64,000 bases of DNA, taken from assembly GCA_964445985.1 (NCBI GenBank), contig CAYUMU010000011.1, positions 39,841 to 103,840 of the forward strand, written 5' to 3'. The notes under the pieces were generated by a model. It ran no database searches, was not told the origin of the DNA, and worked only from the letters and a program-made list of their open reading frames with translations. The translations under genes and the position numbers were made by a program. Each line of letters begins with the position of its first letter. Within the stretch, counting starts at the first letter, position 1. The stretch comes from CAYUMU01 sp964445985 (lineage in GTDB: Bacteria; Planctomycetota; Planctomycetia; Pirellulales; S012-138). Of this stretch, positions 59,963-64,000 are shown piece after piece.

Positions 59963-61246
59963 TTAGTCCCACCACCAGGTATCGGCGGCGGGCATCACGT
60001 CGCTGCGAGATTTTGCCAGGGCCTCGCCCGCGGCGCCCTCTGCTAGCTTGTTATTATCGGCCACTTGCCAAGAACTTAGCTCCACGCCGCCCGCCGCGCT
60101 AATCACCCAGTTGCGGCCCTTCTTGATCACGCTGGCTTCCGACGCGATGGTTTTCGGGGCCGGCAGGTCTTTGTCCACTTCCAGCACGTTTTGCGTGCCG
60201 AGCAAAATGGGGAGTTCCAGGCCGGCTTTCCGCAGCAAGCCTTCTTTCGCAATCAGGGCTCCCACCACCGCCAGGTCCATCACGTTTCGCAATTCGCCAA
60301 AGATGGGGTACTCGGCGCTCAGGGCCGGGTATTTTTCGGTCAGCATGTCGGCCCACTTTTGGGCCGTGGGGCTGGTTTTGCCGCTGGGACGCACGCCGGT
60401 GACCTCGGTAATGTAGCTATCTTCGGTCAGGCATTTCACGCTCGCGCCACCCAATTCCCAGGCCAGGCCGTCGGGGTCGCGGACCAGGGCGTCGTAATTG
60501 GGGGCCAGCCACCAGCGGGGCGTGGCGTTTTGCAAGCCGGCCGAACCGGCCGACATCATCTGCAAATAGCTCGGCAGGTTGTACTTCTTGGGAGCCTGAT
60601 CCAGGCCCATCGCCAAACGCTTCATGCGGTAATCGGCAGCCACCATGATCCGGGCCAGGTAGCTTTCCGGCGAAACGCCAGTGATCGTTACCCGTTGCGG
60701 ACCCAACAATTGTTCCACGCGGCTCACCGTGTTGGCGTTCATGGCCGGGCGGGTGTTGAGGAATGCTTGCAAAGCCTGGATGCCGGCGGGCTCGGGGTCA
60801 ATCGAGCAAGTAATGGGGGTTTGGGCAGCCGAGCGGGCCGTGCGCAGGGCTACCAGCAGGTGGTCGATGTGGAGGACGGGCTGGCCCGAATCGGCGCCAA
60901 CCACGGCGCCGTCTTCGTTGACTTTGAGAGGTTCCGATGGCCCCACCAGCACAATATCCCGCTCTTCGGGGTACACGAACACGTATTGAATGCGAGTGAG
61001 ACCCGCCAAGTAGTTCACGTCTTCGGTAATAAGCGGCATTTGCGCCTTGGCCTGGCGGTCGGCTAGGTAGGCCTCCAGTTTGCGGAGCGAGACCTTCCGC
61101 AGGGGGCTGGCCTGATCGACGCGGTCGTTAAACCGGTTGACCAGTTCCGCGCGGGCCTTGAGCAACTCCTGGGTTTCGTCCACCGAAGCGTTGCGCAAAG
61201 CGCCGCTGGTGTCGATCGAAACACCACCCACCGCGCTGCCGCGGCC
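59960..61246. repeat. Long direct repeat, copy 2 (1287 bp)
   Basis: Partner of 58232-59518. ORFs in three different frames within it are identical between copies, which implies near-perfect nucleotide identity. Confidence 0.85.
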
Positions 61247-61354
61247 GAAATTTCCAGCCTGGGAGAAACCAGACAAGCTGGCGCCTAAGACAACGGATAG
61301 TGCTAGGGTCCAACCACATCGCGCCGCGGCGCGCGGAAATCCACGGTTAGACAT
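59963..61354 (-). CDS. Exported DUF1598-like protein, paralogue 2
   Basis: 463 residues from ATG 61354 behind GGAGG. The signal peptide (about 1-34, ending FSQA) is related to but clearly different from paralogue 1, while everything after about residue 36 is identical. Same family of unknown function. Two co-oriented copies of equal length suggest dosage or differential export/expression through the variable leader. The frame extends to 61432 without similarity. Confidence 0.8.
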   Translation of the reverse strand: MSNRGFPRAAARCGWTLALSVVLGASLSGFSQAGNFGRGSAVGGVSIDTSGALRNASVDETQELLKARAELVNRFNDRVDQASPLRKVSLRKLEAYLADRQAKAQMPLITEDVNYLAGLTRIQYVFVYPEERDIVLVGPSEPLKVNEDGAVVGADSGQPVLHIDHLLVALRTARSAAQTPITCSIDPEPAGIQALQAFLNTRPAMNANTVSRVEQLLGPQRVTITGVSPESYLARIMVAADYRMKRLAMGLDQAPKKYNLPSYLQMMSAGSAGLQNATPRWWLAPNYDALVRDPDGLAWELGGASVKCLTEDSYITEVTGVRPSGKTSPTAQKWADMLTEKYPALSAEYPIFGELRNVMDLAVVGALIAKEGLLRKAGLELPILLGTQNVLEVDKDLPAPKTIASEASVIKKGRNWVISAAGGVELSSWQVADNNKLAEGAAGEALAKSRSDVMPAADTWWWD

Positions 61355-61705
61355 GTGCTGTACCTCCAGATTGTGGGGTTGTGGTTCTCGCCGCTGGAGC
61401 CGGCAAGGCTCAACCGGCGAGATGCCTGACAAGAAGTGAAAACCATCGCAACGATGCCGTCATCCTGGGCTGCGGCAATTTCAGGTTAATTGACTTTAAC
61501 GGGATTTTCAAGATTTTCTGGGAAGTGGCTTTCTGGCAAGTGGTGAAGGAAATGTCCGCGGAGCTCCTACCTACTCGCCGGGGCGGGTTTCGGATACCAT
61601 GCTGGGTAGCGTTCGCCGGTTTTGCCCTCCCTCCCACCGTGCAGCAAGCTTCCGTGGCCGGCGCTCCGTGATGCTTCCCACCTCTTTTTTCGCGAGTTCC
61701 GTGGC
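61355..61705. promoter_or_regulatory. Divergent intergenic region between paralogue 2 and rimO
   Basis: 351 bp expected to carry divergent promoters. It contains an AT-richer stretch near 61480-61530 but no pair I would call as a promoter. Confidence 0.35.
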
Positions 61706-63094
61706 TTGAAGACCCAGTACCAAACTGCCCAAACCGAAGCACCCGCCTCCAAAGGGACTTACGCCTTTGTGAGCCTGGGTTGCGCCAAAAACCTCGTCGA
61801 TAGCGAGCGGATGCTGGGGTTGCTGCAACTGGAAGGTTATCGCCTGGTGCGCGAGCCGGCCGGGGCCGACTTTGTGGTGGTGAATACCTGCGGGTTTATT
61901 GAGCAGGCCAGGGCCGAATCGTACTCCGTTATCAACGAAATGCTGGAACTCAAGCGGCGCGGCGATACCCGCGGCGTGATTGTTTCTGGCTGCCTGGCCG
62001 AGCGCGAGAAAGAGCAGTTGCTGCTGACCTGCCCCGAGGTGGATCACCTGGTGGGCGTGTTTGGCCGCGAGCAGGTGACCAAGGTGGCCGATCGGCTGAT
62101 CGCCGGGCTGGATGAGCAGCGCACGGTATTTCAGCCGGCGCCCATTCAGGCTCTCTCCGATCGGGGGCGGTTTCGGATTACGCCCAAGCATTTTGCCTAT
62201 CTGAAGATTTCGGAAGGCTGCGATCGGTTGTGTACCTTCTGCGCTATCCCCAAAATGCGGGGCAAGCATGCCAGCAAATCGATCGAAGAGGTGGTGACCG
62301 AAGCCCGCGAACTGGCGGCCGACGGCGTGCGCGAGCTGAACATCGTGGCCCAGGACACCACCTACTATGGGCTCGACTTGTACGGCGAGACGCGGCTGCG
62401 GGAATTGCTCGAGCGGCTCGACGAGGTGGAAGGCATCGACTGGATTCGGCTGCTGTACTTTTACCCCATGTACATCACCGACGCGTTGTTGCAAACCATC
62501 GCCCAAAGTCGGCGGATCGTGCCCTACCTCGATATGCCGCTCCAGCATGTCAACAACACCATGCTCAAGCGGATGCAGCGGCGGGTGACCAAGGAGCAAA
62601 CGGTCGATCTGATTCGCCAAATGCGGTCGACCATTCCAGACCTGGTGCTGCGAACCACGTTCATTACCGGCTTTCCGGGCGAAACCGAGGAGCAGTTTGC
62701 GGAGCTCGTGGAGTTTGTGGAAGACGCCAAATTCGAGCGGATGGGCGTGTTCACCTATTCGTTTGAACCGGATACGCCGGCCGCGCGGCTGCCGGATCAG
62801 ATCGCCGAAGAGGTGAAAGAAGAACGTCGCGAACGGCTGATGGCCGCCCAACAGCCGCTGGCATTTTGCCGGCAAGAGGCCGAACTGGGCAAAAAACGCG
62901 ACGTACTATTGGACGGCCCCGTGCCGGGCGAGCAGAATGCCTGGATCGGCCGCACGTTCGCCGACGCTCCCGATATTGATGGCGTGGTGTACGTGTCGGG
63001 CGAAGGTCTGAAGGCGGGGCAAATAGTGGGCTGTGAAATAGTGGGGGCACAAGGCTACGATTTAATTGCGGCCGCCGTGGATAACCCACGTTAA
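61706..63094 (+). CDS. rimO: Ribosomal protein S12 methylthiotransferase RimO
   Basis: 462 residues. The UPF0004 domain carries three cluster cysteines (SLGCAKN, VVNTCGF, VSGCLAE). The radical-SAM domain has CDRLCTFCAIP (CxxxCxxC, about residues 173-182) with the LDMPLQHVNNTMLKRM and ITGFPGE signatures. A C-terminal TRAM domain (about 390-462) completes the protein. It uses SAM and two iron-sulfur clusters to methylthiolate Asp89 of ribosomal protein S12. There is no ATG before the conserved region, so TTG 61706 (MKTQYQTAQ...) is the likely start; TTG 61622 is a weaker option. Confidence 0.95.
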   Translation: MKTQYQTAQTEAPASKGTYAFVSLGCAKNLVDSERMLGLLQLEGYRLVREPAGADFVVVNTCGFIEQARAESYSVINEMLELKRRGDTRGVIVSGCLAEREKEQLLLTCPEVDHLVGVFGREQVTKVADRLIAGLDEQRTVFQPAPIQALSDRGRFRITPKHFAYLKISEGCDRLCTFCAIPKMRGKHASKSIEEVVTEARELAADGVRELNIVAQDTTYYGLDLYGETRLRELLERLDEVEGIDWIRLLYFYPMYITDALLQTIAQSRRIVPYLDMPLQHVNNTMLKRMQRRVTKEQTVDLIRQMRSTIPDLVLRTTFITGFPGETEEQFAELVEFVEDAKFERMGVFTYSFEPDTPAARLPDQIAEEVKEERRERLMAAQQPLAFCRQEAELGKKRDVLLDGPVPGEQNAWIGRTFADAPDIDGVVYVSGEGLKAGQIVGCEIVGAQGYDLIAAAVDNPR

Positions 63095-63246
63095 GCCGGC
63101 GAGAGCCGCTGCTGATTCCTGGTTGCCAACGCCAAGTGCTCGGTCTGGCGGCAGAAGGCACTGGCAGACAGGAAACCGCTGAGGTTCGAGAACTGTTGCG
63201 AAGGGATCTGCGATCGTTCACGGGGCCGGATAAGAGGAAGCGAGCG

Positions 63247-63897
63247 ATGTCCACCAGTGCCAAGAATGAGCCCCTGACGGCCGTGGCTGCCAGCGATGAT
63301 GTGCGCAGCGTGGTCTTCAATCTGCCCAACCAGCTCACCTGGATGCGGCTGATCCTGACGATGGTGATGTTTGGGTTTGTGTCGGCCGAGTGGTATCTGC
63401 TAGGCATGGTACTCTTCATTGTGGCCGCTTCGACCGACTGGCTCGATGGCTACTTTGCCCGGCGCTACAACCTGGTGACCACGCTCGGGCGAATCCTTGA
63501 TCCGTTCGCCGATAAAGTCATCATCTGCGGCACCTTCATCCTGTTGGCGGCCGTGCCCAAGTTCAATGGCTTCGAGCCTAATTACACGGCCTACTTGCCA
63601 GCTTGGATGGCCGTGGTGGTGGTGGGCCGCGAATTGCTGGTGACGGCCCTCCGCAGCTTCCTCGAACAGCAAGGCTCCGACTTTTCGGCCAGCCTATCCG
63701 GCAAGCTCAAAATGGTGCTGCAATGCCTGGCCGCCGGCACGGGGCTGTATTACCTTTCGACCCTCAGCAACGGCGCCACCGGCGCCCCGGCCTGGCTGCA
63801 CTGGATGCTGCTAATCTCTATCTGGTCGGCGGTAGTGGTGACCATCTACTCGGGCGTGGGCTACATTGTGACGGCGATTCGGCTGCTGCGCAGCTAA
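63247..63897 (+). CDS. pgsA: CDP-diacylglycerol--glycerol-3-phosphate 3-phosphatidyltransferase
   Basis: 216 residues, about six membrane helices. The CDP-alcohol phosphotransferase motif D(x)2DG(x)2AR(x)8G(x)3D(x)3D is complete in STDWLDGYFARRYNL followed by GRILDPFADK (about residues 62-90). It begins NLPNQLTWMRLIL, the usual PgsA start, after a ~25-residue polar N-terminal extension. It makes phosphatidylglycerophosphate, the committed step to phosphatidylglycerol and cardiolipin. ATG 63247 follows AGAGGAAG. Same strand as rimO, 152 bp downstream. Confidence 0.93.
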   Translation: MSTSAKNEPLTAVAASDDVRSVVFNLPNQLTWMRLILTMVMFGFVSAEWYLLGMVLFIVAASTDWLDGYFARRYNLVTTLGRILDPFADKVIICGTFILLAAVPKFNGFEPNYTAYLPAWMAVVVVGRELLVTALRSFLEQQGSDFSASLSGKLKMVLQCLAAGTGLYYLSTLSNGATGAPAWLHWMLLISIWSAVVVTIYSGVGYIVTAIRLLRS

Positions 63898-63951
63898 CGA
63901 TTTCGGCTGCTGCGCAGGCCGGGTGGAAGCACGGCGCCGGCTCAAAGCCAA

Positions 63952-63983
63952 TGTAGGGCAGGCTGCTGCCTGCCACAATGCGG
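63952..63983. repeat. REP-like palindrome, inverted copy of 25179-25210
   Basis: TGTAGGGCAGGC, then GCCTGCCACAATGCGG. It is the reverse complement of the first copy with changes mainly in the loop. Confidence 0.7.
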
Positions 63984-64000
63984 GTGGAATCGCCAATTTC

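Noticed and set aside
58463..61066. Two identical 291-codon plus-strand frames inside the DUF1598-like genes
   Set aside because: They are antisense shadows and are identical only because the underlying 1287-bp tract is duplicated.
1..64000. tRNA, rRNA and replication-origin features
   Set aside because: No cloverleaf-like or rRNA-like segment, DnaA-box cluster or att pair was recognised; a tRNAscan/Infernal run would be needed to exclude small ones.

Overview
The window is high-GC, gene-dense bacterial chromosome, mostly read on the minus strand. It looks like a planctomycete (order Pirellulales or a relative). That is inferred from protein style: paired DUF1598-like exported proteins, a long sigma-70 with an acidic N-terminus and TTG start, PQQ-propeller and squalene-cyclase-like exported proteins with a CxxCH motif, WD40 proteins, and a caa3-type oxidase next to bc-type genes. 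No rRNA, tRNA, CRISPR array or complete insertion sequence was recognised.

Region by region. (1) 1-7.4 kb: MFS carboxylate/sugar-acid transporter with a large extra loop, a lone N6-type DNA methyltransferase, a GNAT protein, a decayed transposon with terminal inverted repeats and an internally deleted transposase, and an orphan sugar ABC permease whose stop codon abuts the transposon end. (2) 7.6-22.4 kb, minus strand: a type II secretion/type IV pilus locus (pseudopilin, PilM, PilN, PilO, PilP/GspC-like protein, secretin, TPR lipoprotein, GspE, GspF) with a histidine kinase, response regulator and STAS protein embedded in it. Several genes overlap by 4 bp. (3) 22.7-28.6 kb, plus strand: PQQ propeller, CxxCH squalene-cyclase-like protein, universal stress protein and a P-type cation ATPase. 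(4) 28.7-35.4 kb: decayed small ORFs, a structured leader RNA with promoter and terminator ahead of a Cys/Met PLP enzyme, a zinc-ribbon protein, the primary sigma factor and a Sir2 remnant. (5) 35.4-42 kb: membrane-anchored WD40 protein, a thioredoxin-like exported protein, a site-2-protease homologue lacking catalytic residues, an alpha/beta hydrolase with Asp in place of Ser, and malate dehydrogenase. (6) 42.3-52.5 kb, minus strand: a contiguous respiratory cluster coding for cox II (with fused cytochrome c), cox I, cox III, a tandem-duplicated membrane protein, a dihaem cytochrome c lipoprotein, a Rieske protein, cytochrome b fused to cytochrome c, and CtaG fused to a polyferredoxin. (7) 52.9-64 kb: a phosphatase-fold/cytochrome c-prime fusion, glycerophosphodiester phosphodiesterase, CpaB- and TadE-like proteins, two DUF1598-like paralogues sharing a 1287-bp apparently identical tract, rimO and pgsA.

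The respiratory cluster would carry electrons from quinol through Rieske/cytochrome b and c-type haems to a caa3 oxidase, with assembly factors at its 3' end. The pilus/secretion locus would build an envelope-spanning machine whose activity may be tied to the embedded phosphorelay. Start sites were chosen by ribosome-binding sites and family alignment. Many long antisense ORFs are codon-bias shadows and are omitted.
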